A stretch of DNA of 19,789 bases, taken from assembly GCA_946406095.1 (NCBI GenBank), contig CAMJJO010000018.1:1-19789 (forward strand), in the 5' to 3' direction. Below the pieces are notes generated by a model. The model ran no database searches and had not been told where the DNA came from. It saw only the letters and a program-made list of their open reading frames with translations. This stretch comes from an uncultured Bacteroidales bacterium. GTDB lineage: Bacteria > Bacteroidota > Bacteroidia > Bacteroidales > UBA932. Position numbers and translations under genes: made by a program. Below are positions 8,176-18,300 of this stretch, one piece after another. The number at the start of each line of letters is the position of its first letter. Within the stretch, counting starts at the first letter, position 1.

Positions 8176-10049
8176 ATCATATGAAATGGATATGCTGCCT
8201 GGCAATGGCGGCCTGCATCGCGGCTTGCGGTGAAAAAGAGAACGGAGGCGGAGGAATCTCCAGCCTGGACGCTCCTGTCGGCCTCAAGGTCAATTCCAAG
8301 ACCACGCATTCCGCAGTAGTGGTTTGGGATGCTGTTTCCGGTGCCGAGAACTATGAGTGGAAACTCGAAGAAAGCGGCAAAGCCGTGCAGTCTTCCACAA
8401 CCAAGAATACCAACATCATCATCGACAAGCTCACTCAGGGGAGCACTTACCAGTTCCAGGTGCGTGCGTTCACGGGAGATGTGTTCAGCGAGTGGAGCCG
8501 GTCCCTCTCGATAGAGATCGAGGCCGGGCAGACACCGGATAACCCCGACAACCCTGACCAGCCTGAAAATCCGGATACACCGGTCACTCCCGGCACGCCC
8601 GTAACCGATGCTGTATATGCCCAGTTCCAGATTCCTTCCGTCGAGGAGGACAAGACGGCGCGCGCGTTCCCGGGTGCAGAAGGTGGCGGAATGTATGCAA
8701 CCGGAGGCCGCGGAGGCAGCGTCTATCATGTAACCAACCTCAGCGACAACGGCCCCGGCTCGCTTCGTTACGGCCTTGCCCAGAGCGGCAAGCGCACGAT
8801 AGTGTTCGACGTGGCCGGCATCATAGAACTCCGCAGCAAGCTCTCCATCACAAAGGGAGATGTCACTATCGCAGGACAGACGGCTCCTGGCAGCGGCATC
8901 TGCCTGAAGGGCTATACATTCCAGATTGCTGCGAGCAACGTGATAGTCCGCTTCATCCGCTGCCGTATGGGCGATGAGACCAAGACGGAAGACGACGCCA
9001 TGCAGATCCTCAACCGGAACAGCCCCTACACCAATATAGTGATCGACCACTGCTCCGTGAGCTGGTGCACCGACGAATGCGCATCCTTCTATGGGATGAA
9101 AGACTTCAGCTTCCAGTGGAATATAGTTTCGGAGAGCCTGCGCGAATCCATCCACGAGAAGGGAACCCACGGCTACGGTGGCATATGGGGAGGAGAAGAT
9201 GCGGCGTATCACCACAACCTCCTGGCCCATCACGACAGCCGCAATCCCCGCATTGACCATGACTACGTCTCCACCCAGAAGGGCCCCGTCAATCTGGTGA
9301 ACAACGTCATCTACAACTGGAGGGGTAATACCTGCTATGGCGGCGAGAGCAAGAAGGGGAGTGAAGCCAAGAAATACAATATCCTGAACAACTACTACAA
9401 GCCCGGCCCTGCCACCAGCAGCCATTACTGGTTCCTGGACATTACCACGTCTTGCTCCAACTGCGAGCCGGACCATAAGGACGAAGTGGTGCCAGGCCAT
9501 TTCTACATGACAGGCAACTATATGTCCGGCCACAGCGACATCAGTTCCGACAACTGGAAGGGCACCAGCAAGACCCCTCCTTCGACCTCCAAGGCAAACA
9601 GCGCCTTCGCATATTCATCCAATCCTACATACATTGGCATCCAAAGCGCGCAGGACGCATTCAACAGTGTGGTGAATTACGCCGGTGCGAGTTTCGTGCG
9701 TGATGCGGTGGATGTGCGTGTCGCCAACGAGGCCAGGAACGGTACAGCCAACCATAAGGGCTCCAAGAGCGGAATCAGCGGCCTGATCGACACCCAGAGC
9801 GATGTGGGTGGATGGCCCGAATACTCCGCGACGGATGCGCAGATCTCCGCCAACCTGGATACCGACGGCGACGGAATGCCCGACGCGTTCGAAGAAAAGT
9901 TCGGCCTGAAGAAGGACGACGCGTCCGACGGGAAGCAGGTCTGGCTCGACAAGAACGGCCGGTATACCAACTTGGAAATGTATCTGCATTACCTTGTACG
10001 TGAGATAGTTTCAGCCCAGGGGAGCAATGCCGATTACAAGGTGTTGTAA
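8172..10049 (+). CDS. Lipoprotein pectate lyase (PL1-like) with FN3 domain and Ca-binding tail
   Basis: The start is set at 8172 (625 residues), because it overlaps the GH105 stop by ATGA and is followed at once by a lipoprotein signal with lipobox IAAC (Cys19); ATG 8181 is an alternative. The open frame extends further back to 8031, but that part runs inside GH105 and has no signal peptide. Order: FN3 domain at about 35-117, a linker of PDNP/PENP-type repeats (about 119-140), then a parallel beta-helix lyase domain from FPGAEGGG onward. PL1-type features are the DHCSVSWCTDE segment (292-302, likely Ca binding) and RNPR at 357-360, where the catalytic Arg is expected. Near the C-terminus, DTDGDGMPD (563-571) is an EF-hand-like Ca loop common in Bacteroidetes lyases. 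It should cut polygalacturonate by beta-elimination at the cell surface, giving the unsaturated ends that GH105 removes. Confidence 0.87.
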   Translation: MNHMKWICCLAMAACIAACGEKENGGGGISSLDAPVGLKVNSKTTHSAVVVWDAVSGAENYEWKLEESGKAVQSSTTKNTNIIIDKLTQGSTYQFQVRAFTGDVFSEWSRSLSIEIEAGQTPDNPDNPDQPENPDTPVTPGTPVTDAVYAQFQIPSVEEDKTARAFPGAEGGGMYATGGRGGSVYHVTNLSDNGPGSLRYGLAQSGKRTIVFDVAGIIELRSKLSITKGDVTIAGQTAPGSGICLKGYTFQIAASNVIVRFIRCRMGDETKTEDDAMQILNRNSPYTNIVIDHCSVSWCTDECASFYGMKDFSFQWNIVSESLRESIHEKGTHGYGGIWGGEDAAYHHNLLAHHDSRNPRIDHDYVSTQKGPVNLVNNVIYNWRGNTCYGGESKKGSEAKKYNILNNYYKPGPATSSHYWFLDITTSCSNCEPDHKDEVVPGHFYMTGNYMSGHSDISSDNWKGTSKTPPSTSKANSAFAYSSNPTYIGIQSAQDAFNSVVNYAGASFVRDAVDVRVANEARNGTANHKGSKSGISGLIDTQSDVGGWPEYSATDAQISANLDTDGDGMPDAFEEKFGLKKDDASDGKQVWLDKNGRYTNLEMYLHYLVREIVSAQGSNADYKVL

Positions 10050-10052
10050 AAA

Positions 10053-10072
10053 TTCCGTGCCCGTGCACGGAA
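10053..10072. promoter_or_regulatory. Palindromic operator candidate upstream of susC
   Basis: Inverted repeat with arms TTCCGTGC and GCACGGAA around CCGT. Its core CGTGCCCGTGCACG (10055-10068) is the exact reverse complement of the core upstream of GH105, including the non-palindromic centre. The centre (10062.5) is about 26.5 bases upstream of the first base of the -7 box, against 25.5 at the other site, and both are followed by CCAAAAA. The site starts only 4 bases after the lyase stop. Shared control of both operons by one dimeric regulator is inferred. Confidence 0.62.
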
Positions 10073-10088
10073 ATCCAAAAATTATTCA

Positions 10089-10096
10089 TACCTTTG
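10089..10096 (+). promoter_or_regulatory. Bacteroides-type promoter -7 box (TACCTTTG) for susC
   Basis: TACCTTTG matches TAnnTTTG. The leader TAACACTGATA at 10105-10115 resembles that of the GH105 promoter, which carries an extra GCACTG. No good -33 TTTG element is seen. The 5' UTR is about 40 bases, AT-rich, and lacks an obvious Shine-Dalgarno site before the ATG at 10143. Confidence 0.6.
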
Positions 10097-10142
10097 GGCG
10101 CAATTAACACTGATAACTCAATAACAACAACCTATAGATCCA

Positions 10143-13100
10143 ATGAAAAGTTTAGCAAAGAAACTCATTCTTGCGCTTCTCTGCCTTGGAACCAGCCTGT
10201 CTCTGGCGGCCCAGACACTTAAGATTACGGGTGTCGTGACCGACGAGAACGGCGAACCGCTCATGGGTGCCGGTGTCTTCGTGGAAGGCACTACCACCGG
10301 AACGGTCACCGGTCTCGACGGAGACTATGAGCTCGTGGTTCCTCAGAACGCAGCGAATCTTGTGTTCTCCTTCATCGGCCTCGCAGATCAGACTGTGGCC
10401 ATCGCAGGGCGCACAAAAATCGACGTGCAGTTGAAGCCCGATGCAACCTTCCTCGACGAGGTCGTGGTCGTCGGTTATGCAACCGTTACCCGCCGCGACG
10501 TGGTAGGTTCGATTTCATCCGTGAACTCAGAGGCCCTGAACCAGGTGCCTGTGGCTTCCGTCACCGAGGCAATGGCCGGTAAGATGGCCGGTGTGCAGGT
10601 TACCACCACAGAAGGTAACCCCGACGCAGACATCAAGATCCGCGTCCGCGGTGCCGGCTCTATCACTCAGGACAGCTCTCCTCTCTACATCGTGGACGGA
10701 TTCCCGATGGAGAGCATCTCCGACATCCCTGCTTCCGACATCCAGAGCATCGACGTGCTGAAGGATGCCTTCTCTACGGCAATCTACGGTAGCCGCGGTG
10801 CAAACGGTGTTATCATCGTCACCACCAAGAGCGGAAAGGAAGGCAAGATCACCGTCAATTTCAATGCATATGCAGGCATGAAGCAGATGGCCAACAAGGG
10901 CGCATTCGTGCCCCAGAACGCATACGACTTCGTGCGCACGCAGTATGAGTACGCCCTCTTCAAGGACAATGTGTCCAGTTTCTACGGATCCCGCTACGGC
11001 GTGTTCGAGGATATGGACCTCTACAAGGGGATGGCGACCAACGACTGGGTGGATGCAGTGTTCGGGCGCACCGGCCACAACCTCTCGCACAACCTGAGCG
11101 TTTCCGGCGGCACCGACAAGATCAAGTGGACCGTGGGTTATGCCCATTTCGACGAGACCGCAATCATGATGGGCTCCGACTACAGCCGTAACAACCTCAA
11201 TTTCAAGAGCAACATCAAGACTTCCAAGACGACCAGTATCGACCTCAACGTGCGTTATTCCAACGTCAAGGTCACCGGTTCCGGAGCCAATGCCATCAAC
11301 GACAAGGGTTCCACCAGCCAGAGCCGTCTGAAAAACTCCATCGTCTACTCCCCGATTCCCGCCGAATCCATTATGAGCGATACCGATATCGAGGAAGACT
11401 ACAACAGTTCCGTGAATCCTCTGACGGCCATCGCCGATAACGATTCCCGCCAGAACCGCACCCAGTGGACCGCCAACGGCGCATTCCAGTGGGATATCGC
11501 CAAGAACCTCCGCCTCCGTCTTGAGGGAGGTCTGGACGAATACCGCCGCACCGACGACCGTTTCTACGGTCTCACCTCGTATTATGTGCGCAACAATGCG
11601 GCCGCCGGCTACAACGTCAATCCTTCCACGGACTACAAGGACGTCACCCGCCGCAAGATCCGCAACACCAACACCCTCTCTTACGACTTCAAGGATTATA
11701 TCTCCAGCGACGATCATCTGAACGTTCTGGTTGGTACCGAGTACATCGTCTCCAAGTCCAACACCTTCAATGCAGTGATGGATGGTCTGCCGGATTTCTT
11801 CGATTCCGCGATGGCATGGAACTTCATGGCCTCCGGCGAAGCTCCCAAGGCGATCGGCAACACCTTCTCCAACGACGACAAGATCCTGTCCTTCTTCACG
11901 CGCGTGAATTATTCCATAAAGGACAAGTACCAGATCTCCGCCACGATGCGTGCTGATGGTTCCTCCAAGTTCACCAAGGGTCACAAGTGGGGATACTTCC
12001 CTTCATTCGCGGCTTCCTGGCGTATCTCCGGAGAGGAATTCATGGAGAATACCCGCACCTGGCTCGACAACCTGAAGCTCCGCTACAGCTTCGGTACCGC
12101 AGGTAACAACAACATACCTTCCGGTAAGACCGTTCAGGAGTATGGCCCCCGTCAGGGAAATCAGGACTGGATCAGCCAGAGCAAGGTCTGGTGGGGCGCC
12201 GGCACCGACATGGCCAACCCCGAACTGAAGTGGGAGACCACGTATTCCCACAACATCGGTCTTGACTGGAGCCTCTACAAGAGCCGTCTTTATGGCAGCC
12301 TCGAACTCTATCAGGCAGACACCAAAGACCTGCTCATCTATTTCCCCGTGAACGGTTCGGGTTACAACTACCAGTACCGTAACCTCGGATCCATCCGCAA
12401 CCGCGGTGTCGAGATATCCCTCGGCGGTGCCCTCATCCAGACCAAGGACTACGGCATCAACTTCGACGGTAATATCTCTTTCAACAACAATGTTGTCACC
12501 AACCTTGGAGGTCTTGCAGAGATTACTGCCAACGCCGGTATGTTCTCGTCTGAAATCGGCTATGACTTCAAGGTCACCGAAGGACGCCCTCTCGGCGATG
12601 TCTACGGCTTCATCAACGATGGAATGTATGGCATCAACGACTTCGACTTCGATGCCACTACCGGTGCCTGGACGCTTAAGGAAGGCATCGTAGACGCTTC
12701 CGGCGTCACCGGATATGCCGCCCGCCCCGGTGCCATGAAACTGAAGGATGTCAGCGGCCCCGACGGCAAGAAGGACGGAGTTATCGACAATAATGATATC
12801 ACTCTCCTCGGCAACGTTCAGCCTCTGTTCACCGGCGGTTTCAGCATCTCCGCATATTGGAAGAACTTCGACTTCGCATCCAACTTCACCTATTCCTATG
12901 GCAACAAGGTCTACAACGCCAACCTGGTGGACTTCTCCACCATCCGCGGTGTTGCCGGCCAGAACGTGATCGCAGCGATGTCGCCCGACAACCGCTGGAC
13001 CAACGTGGACTGGACCACCGGTGAATTCATCACCGACCTTGCCAAGCTCGCCTCTGTCAACAAGGGCAAGACCGGCTGGGCACCTTACAATACCAGGCGC

Positions 13101-13373
13101 ATCTGCCAGTCCTATGCTCTCGAGGATGCTTCTTTCCTCCGCCTTGCGACCGTTACCCTGGGCTACACCCTCCCCGAGGACCTCACCCAGAAGGTCAAAC
13201 TCACCAAGGTGCGCGTATACTTCACTGCCAACAACGTGTTCTGCCTGACCCCTTATTCCGGATACGATCCCGAGGTCGACACCCGTACGGCAACTCCTCT
13301 GACTCCGAACGTGGACTACTCCGCTTATCCGAAGAGCCACAGCTGGGTAGCAGGTGTAAACATCACTTTCTAA
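10143..13373 (+). CDS. susC: SusC-like TonB-dependent outer-membrane glycan transporter
   Basis: A 1076-residue SusC/RagA-family TonB-dependent receptor that imports oligosaccharides across the outer membrane together with the SusD lid. A signal peptide ends near LSLAAQ (about residue 24). Next come a carboxypeptidase-regulatory-like domain (ITGVVTDENGEPLMGAGV, about 28-100), the family motif FLDEVVVVGY (103-112), a plug domain with LYIVDGFPM (181-189) and the hallmark YGSRGANGVIIVTTK (215-229), and a long beta-barrel ending in VAGVNITF, with a terminal Phe typical of outer-membrane barrels. The length is normal and no frameshift is seen. It is the first gene after the second promoter with the shared palindrome, and a strong ribosome-binding site follows for susD. 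The pectin-fragment substrate is inferred from the neighbours. Confidence 0.95.
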   Translation: MKSLAKKLILALLCLGTSLSLAAQTLKITGVVTDENGEPLMGAGVFVEGTTTGTVTGLDGDYELVVPQNAANLVFSFIGLADQTVAIAGRTKIDVQLKPDATFLDEVVVVGYATVTRRDVVGSISSVNSEALNQVPVASVTEAMAGKMAGVQVTTTEGNPDADIKIRVRGAGSITQDSSPLYIVDGFPMESISDIPASDIQSIDVLKDAFSTAIYGSRGANGVIIVTTKSGKEGKITVNFNAYAGMKQMANKGAFVPQNAYDFVRTQYEYALFKDNVSSFYGSRYGVFEDMDLYKGMATNDWVDAVFGRTGHNLSHNLSVSGGTDKIKWTVGYAHFDETAIMMGSDYSRNNLNFKSNIKTSKTTSIDLNVRYSNVKVTGSGANAINDKGSTSQSRLKNSIVYSPIPAESIMSDTDIEEDYNSSVNPLTAIADNDSRQNRTQWTANGAFQWDIAKNLRLRLEGGLDEYRRTDDRFYGLTSYYVRNNAAAGYNVNPSTDYKDVTRRKIRNTNTLSYDFKDYISSDDHLNVLVGTEYIVSKSNTFNAVMDGLPDFFDSAMAWNFMASGEAPKAIGNTFSNDDKILSFFTRVNYSIKDKYQISATMRADGSSKFTKGHKWGYFPSFAASWRISGEEFMENTRTWLDNLKLRYSFGTAGNNNIPSGKTVQEYGPRQGNQDWISQSKVWWGAGTDMANPELKWETTYSHNIGLDWSLYKSRLYGSLELYQADTKDLLIYFPVNGSGYNYQYRNLGSIRNRGVEISLGGALIQTKDYGINFDGNISFNNNVVTNLGGLAEITANAGMFSSEIGYDFKVTEGRPLGDVYGFINDGMYGINDFDFDATTGAWTLKEGIVDASGVTGYAARPGAMKLKDVSGPDGKKDGVIDNNDITLLGNVQPLFTGGFSISAYWKNFDFASNFTYSYGNKVYNANLVDFSTIRGVAGQNVIAAMSPDNRWTNVDWTTGEFITDLAKLASVNKGKTGWAPYNTRRICQSYALEDASFLRLATVTLGYTLPEDLTQKVKLTKVRVYFTANNVFCLTPYSGYDPEVDTRTATPLTPNVDYSAYPKSHSWVAGVNITF

Positions 13374-13376
13374 TAT

Positions 13377-13382
13377 AGGAGG
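13377..13382 (+). promoter_or_regulatory. Strong Shine-Dalgarno AGGAGG that sets the susD start
   Basis: AGGAGG lies 8 bases before the ATG at 13391 but only 2 bases before the ATG at 13385. The spacing therefore favours 13391, which also starts a cleaner signal peptide (MKKYIAILAVALV). Such a strong site is uncommon in Bacteroidetes, and no comparable site is seen before the other genes here. Confidence 0.7.
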
Positions 13383-13390
13383 AAATGATC

Positions 13391-15385
13391 ATGAAAAAAT
13401 ATATCGCTATACTTGCAGTTGCCCTCGTTGCAGCATCCTGCAACCTCTTCGACAATGCAATCGAGTCTCCTTCCCAGTCCACCTATGCCGACGATGTGGT
13501 GTTCTCCAACTACACCCTTGCTGAATACAGCGTATTCGGTATCGGCGAGATTTTCGGACACACCAATTCCTATCGCGGACGTCTCCATCCTTTCTATGGG
13601 ACGAACACCGATATCGAGACCTACAGTTCCAACTCCGCCGGCACCGATGACGCCGGCCTGGATGCAGTGGACGACCGCATCCGCATGAGTGAATACAATT
13701 CCACTCCCAACGATACCCAGTTGAACACCACGACCAACGGTTACAACGAAATCGTGACCGGTATCGAGCGCGCCAACCTTTGCATCAAGGGTCTGCGTGC
13801 CTATGGCAATGTGGAGAGCGACAGGAATATGTCGTATCTGCTCGGCGAGGCTCTGACCTACCGCGCATTCTACTATTACGAACTTGTGAAGATGTGGGGA
13901 GAAGTTCCGCTCCGCACCGAGCCCGTGAACAGTTCTACCATCTATCTTCAGAAGTCCGACCGTGACGAGATCTACAAGGTGATACTTGCCGACCTCGAGG
14001 AGTCTATCGAGCGCCTCTACTGGCCCGGTGAAGCTGCCCAGACCTCCCGCGCTGACCGTATCAACAAGGCCTTCGCAATCGGCCTCTATGCACGCGTAGC
14101 CCTCTCCGCATCCGGTTGGGCCTGGCGTCCGGACGAAGGCAAGGTGGGCACTGGCAACCTCGGTTCCCTCCGCCTCACCACGGATCCTGAACTGGCCGCC
14201 TCGGTGCTTTATCCCAAGGCTCTCGCCTATATCGACAGGCTCGCAGCCAGCAAGACCGCTTCGCTTGAGACCTCCTATGAGACCCTCTGGCGCAAGTTCA
14301 ACAACTCCGAGCATCTGACCGGCACTCCCGAGGTTCTCTGGGTGGTTCCCTTCAGCGACAGCCGCGGACGTTGGAATTACACCCACGCCTATCCTCACTC
14401 CGCAGGCGGTCCCTTCATCACCAACAACTCCGCCCGTGGAGGCAATACCCTGCCTACTGCGAACCTCTGGTTCAAGTACGACAAGAACGACTCCCGCCGC
14501 GATCTTACCGTGGTGAACATGCGCTGGAACGGCGAAACCCAGCAGTGGGAGCTCCGCGGAGCCATCAATTACTGGTTCTGGGGCAAGTACCGCTTCGAGT
14601 GGATGACCTCCAACCCCTACAACGGCGGTAACGACGACGGCATCAAGCCCATCGTCCTCCGCTATGCCGACGTTCTACTGATGGGTGCCGAGCTTGCTGC
14701 CTGCACAGGCGACCTCGGAAAGGCCCAGACCTACCTCGGCGAAGTCCGCGACCGTGCAATGGCCGGAAAGGCTGCCACCAAGTACACCGCAGCATCTGCT
14801 CTCACCCTTGGTTCCGCATCCACCGACATGAACGGCATGATAGCCGACCATAACAACCAGTCCACCATCCTCGGCGCCATCTACCAGGAAAGGGCCCTTG
14901 AGCTTGCCGGCGAGTTCGTCCGCAAGCAGGACCTCATCCGCTGGGGCCTCCTCAAGATTGCTCTCGACGAAGAGAAGGCCGACCTGGAGGATCTCGCCAA
15001 GATGCAGGGGGCCTATGCTGCCTATGCACCTTATGCAACCGAGCGCACCAGCGATGATGCAACCCGCACGTTCAAGACCTACCCTCTCTACTGGCGCGAG
15101 AATCACGCCGCCCAGAAGATCGAGTTCTTCGGCCTTGACGCAGCTGAAATCGGACAGGCTCCCGCCGACTACACCGTGGCCGAGCCTAACGGCTGGAAGA
15201 TTCAGGAGCGCTACATCAGCACCGAGGCCTTCCGTAATACCACTACGGGTGCCTACACCTGGAACAACTTCTACCGCAACGCCCTCGACGACCCGTATCC
15301 CAGGTCCGTATGGCCCATGTACAACCTGACCATGAGCACCATGCAGGGCGCCCTTGTGAATGACTATGGTTATGCACAGTTCTAA
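13391..15385 (+). CDS. susD: SusD-like glycan-binding outer-membrane lipoprotein
   Basis: A 664-residue SusD/RagB-family lipoprotein with lipobox AASC (Cys17), exported to the cell surface, where it caps SusC and binds the glycan. Family signatures are ALTYRAFYYYELVKMWGEVPL (about 152-172, the TPR-like helical core), VLRYADVLLMGAELA, YQERALELAGEFVRKQDLIRWG (498-519) and a C-terminal PRSVWPMYN segment. The start is placed at 13391 because of the AGGAGG spacing; a start at 13385 would add two residues. It follows susC by 17 bases and precedes the SGBP gene by 11, so the three form one transcript. At 664 residues it is on the long side for the family. Confidence 0.94.
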   Translation: MKKYIAILAVALVAASCNLFDNAIESPSQSTYADDVVFSNYTLAEYSVFGIGEIFGHTNSYRGRLHPFYGTNTDIETYSSNSAGTDDAGLDAVDDRIRMSEYNSTPNDTQLNTTTNGYNEIVTGIERANLCIKGLRAYGNVESDRNMSYLLGEALTYRAFYYYELVKMWGEVPLRTEPVNSSTIYLQKSDRDEIYKVILADLEESIERLYWPGEAAQTSRADRINKAFAIGLYARVALSASGWAWRPDEGKVGTGNLGSLRLTTDPELAASVLYPKALAYIDRLAASKTASLETSYETLWRKFNNSEHLTGTPEVLWVVPFSDSRGRWNYTHAYPHSAGGPFITNNSARGGNTLPTANLWFKYDKNDSRRDLTVVNMRWNGETQQWELRGAINYWFWGKYRFEWMTSNPYNGGNDDGIKPIVLRYADVLLMGAELAACTGDLGKAQTYLGEVRDRAMAGKAATKYTAASALTLGSASTDMNGMIADHNNQSTILGAIYQERALELAGEFVRKQDLIRWGLLKIALDEEKADLEDLAKMQGAYAAYAPYATERTSDDATRTFKTYPLYWRENHAAQKIEFFGLDAAEIGQAPADYTVAEPNGWKIQERYISTEAFRNTTTGAYTWNNFYRNALDDPYPRSVWPMYNLTMSTMQGALVNDYGYAQF

Positions 15386-15396
15386 TAGTTACGCGT

Positions 15397-18300
15397 ATGA
15401 AAAAGATATTTAAATACATACTTTGTGTCCTCGGAAGCGCGCTCATGTTCGCTGCCTGCGAGCAGAGCCCCGAAGTGCTCGACGAGATCGACTACTCCCG
15501 CGTGCTCACCCCCACCAAGTTCGACGCAGAGGTCGTTCCTTCCACCGGTACGGACGTGATCCTTACCTGGCAGAAGATCAAGAACGCCGAGAGCTACGAA
15601 CTCGAGATCTATGAGCAGACCGACGACTCCAAGGAGGTCAGCACCGCCAACACCGGAACCCTCGTGGACATGTTCAATGTGCTGCCCGACGAGATTCCCT
15701 ACACTGTATATGGCCTCGAAGTGGACAAATCCTTCTATGCCCGTGTACGTGGTGTCAACCCCGACCTGCAGGCATCCAACTGGGCGTATCTGGAGACTAC
15801 TTTCTCCACTTCCGCCGTGCGTGCTTCGCTGAATCCCGTGGTAAAGACCCGCACCCAGAATTCCATTACCATCGCATGGGACAAGGCCGACGACGGTGCC
15901 GACCTGACCTCCGTGCTGGTGGAACCCGTGGTGCTCAAGGAAGGCGATGCTCCCGAAACCAAGATTGCCATCGAGGTTGAGGAAATCGGCTCGGCATCCA
16001 AGACCGTCACCGGTCTGCAGCCCGGCCGCGAGTACCGCTTCACCCTTCTCTTCGGCAAGGCTGGAAAGCGCGGCAGCGTGACTGCAAACACCCGTCCCAA
16101 TATCGACGGCACTCCTACCGTCATTTCCAGCGCCGCAGCTCTGCTTGCTGCCCTCGACAATCAGGCCGGATCCATCCTCCTGATGCTCGACTACAGCGCT
16201 GATGCTTATGACATTACCTCCATCTATACGGACCAGACCAAGAAGTTCGCCACCATCAAGGGAGATGTGACCATCTACGGTAACGCCACCGAAGACGGTA
16301 AGAAGCCCGCCATCAAGGGCCTGGTCTTCTCTCTCGCATCCGGTTCCACCAAGCTGCACGTCGAGGATGTAGTTCTCGATGGCGACGGCACCGGCGCAAC
16401 CGTGGAGAACCTATCCGCCGAGATGAGCGCAATCGAATTCGTCAACTGCGAGATTTCCGGTTATGCCAAGGGAATCTTCTCTGTGGCATCCAGCGCCACC
16501 GGTAAGGTAGAGAACTACCTCATCGACGGCTGCTATGTGCACGACATCAACGCCGATGGCACCCAGGGCGGTGACTTCATCGACGTGCGTGCAGGCACCA
16601 ACGGCGACTTCACCGTCAAGAACTCCACCTTCTATGCATGCGCACGTACCTTCTTCCGTATGTCCGACAATGCCAAGGTCGGCAACGTCCTTGCAGAGAA
16701 CTGCACCTTCAACTATGTGACATCCACTCCTTCCAGCTCCAACAACGCCGGTATCTTCGCAGTCCGCGTGAAGGCTGAAGCAAAGAGCGTGAAGGCAATC
16801 AAGAACGTGTTCCTGAACGAATACAACGAGAAGGAAGGCGATGCCGCCGACAAGGGTTGGGTACGCCTCTGCCGCAACTCCACCGACTCTTACCGCGTGG
16901 AGTGCTCCGGCAACGTCTACTTCAACACCGGCGTGGCCTGGTGGACCTCCAACGCAGTCGCATCTCCCGCTGATGCCCTCGGCGAGAAGACCTTCGAAGA
17001 GATTGCCAAGACCGATGCCACCGAGTTGACCGCAGATCCTTGCGTGAACTCCGCAGCAGGCAAGCTCTATCTTGCAGGCACCGCAGGTGACCAGATCCGC
17101 ACCCTCAAGGCGGGTGACCCCCGCTGGTGGGATGCAGTGATGCCCGTGGTTGTCCGCGAGACCGAGCTCAAGCTCGTTGAGGAAGCCTACACCTGGAACT
17201 TCTGCGAGAAGACCATCTACGATACCGAAGAACTGACCGCCAATACCATCATAGGCAACGCACGCATCTACGCTACCTCATCCGTTCCCGCGAACGTGGT
17301 GATGAGCAAGGGTATCGTGTTCTCCGCCGGTGCATCCGTCAGCCCTGCCGGCGTGCCCACCTATTCCGCTGTCGAGGTTCTCGTGAAGGACTTCGGTTCC
17401 GTGAAGGTGACCGCCACCAGCGACGACGGCCTCGGCTCCATGCAGGTGCTTGCAGCGGGCGACCGCTATCCTGTGCTTGCCGACGGCAAGGAGCACACCG
17501 TGCTTCTCGGAGACCTCTCCGGCGAGAACAGCATCTACGTGATTGCCGACAAGCCCGTCACCCTCCAGAAAGTTGTCTGGAGCAAGGATCTGACTCCTGA
17601 TGCAACCGTGACCGCTCTGAAGAAACCCGCCGTGACCGTCGAACCTTCCAAGCTCGATGAGGGAACCGCGCAGGATGTGGTCATCAGCTGGGGCGCTGTC
17701 GAGAACGCCGCCGAGTATGAACTCGAATTCAACGGCGCGAAGCAGACTCTCACCGAGACCAGCTACACCATTGCAGCTGCCGATGTGGCAGCCCTCGCAG
17801 TGGGTGAATATCCTGTCAGCGTCATCGCCAAGCCTGTGGCTACTTCCAGCAAGTACGTCGCATCCGAGGCAGGCGAAGGCAAGTTGAAGATCAACAAGGT
17901 GGTTACCGGTGGCGAGAAAACGCTCACATGGAACTTTACCGATGCGGCATGGCAGACGGAACTTGCATCCAAGGGTGCAGCAGGCTCTGATATCACTAAC
18001 TGGGTATCGACACTCGACGGTCTGACATGGACATCTACAGCCAAGAGCAAGTGGAATAACAACCGTCCTGTCGGAACAGAAACCTGGGCATACATCCAGG
18101 CAGGTGGAAAGGGCTCTGCCACTGACCGTGTGTTTAGTTTCACCGCTCCTGCTGCGGGTACTTTGAAGGTTACCGCATCCAATACCGGAAGCAGTGAGGA
18201 TCTTACCCGTATGGTAACGGTAAAGGTCGGCGACGCCGCTGAACAGTCTGTCGCAGGCGGAGTAGCAACCACTGCCACTCCAAAGGTGTGTGAATTTGAA

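Noticed and set aside
8531..8610. Short repeats in the pectate lyase gene as a CRISPR-like or regulatory array
   Set aside because: They encode an in-frame Pro/Asp/Asn-rich linker between the FN3 and lyase domains, common in secreted Bacteroidetes enzymes.
10527..13340. Long antisense open frames opposite susC (485 and 445 codons) and similar ones opposite GH105, the lyase, susD and the SGBP
   Set aside because: They mirror GC-biased third positions of well-supported genes and give low-complexity Val/Gly/His-rich products with no recognisable domain.
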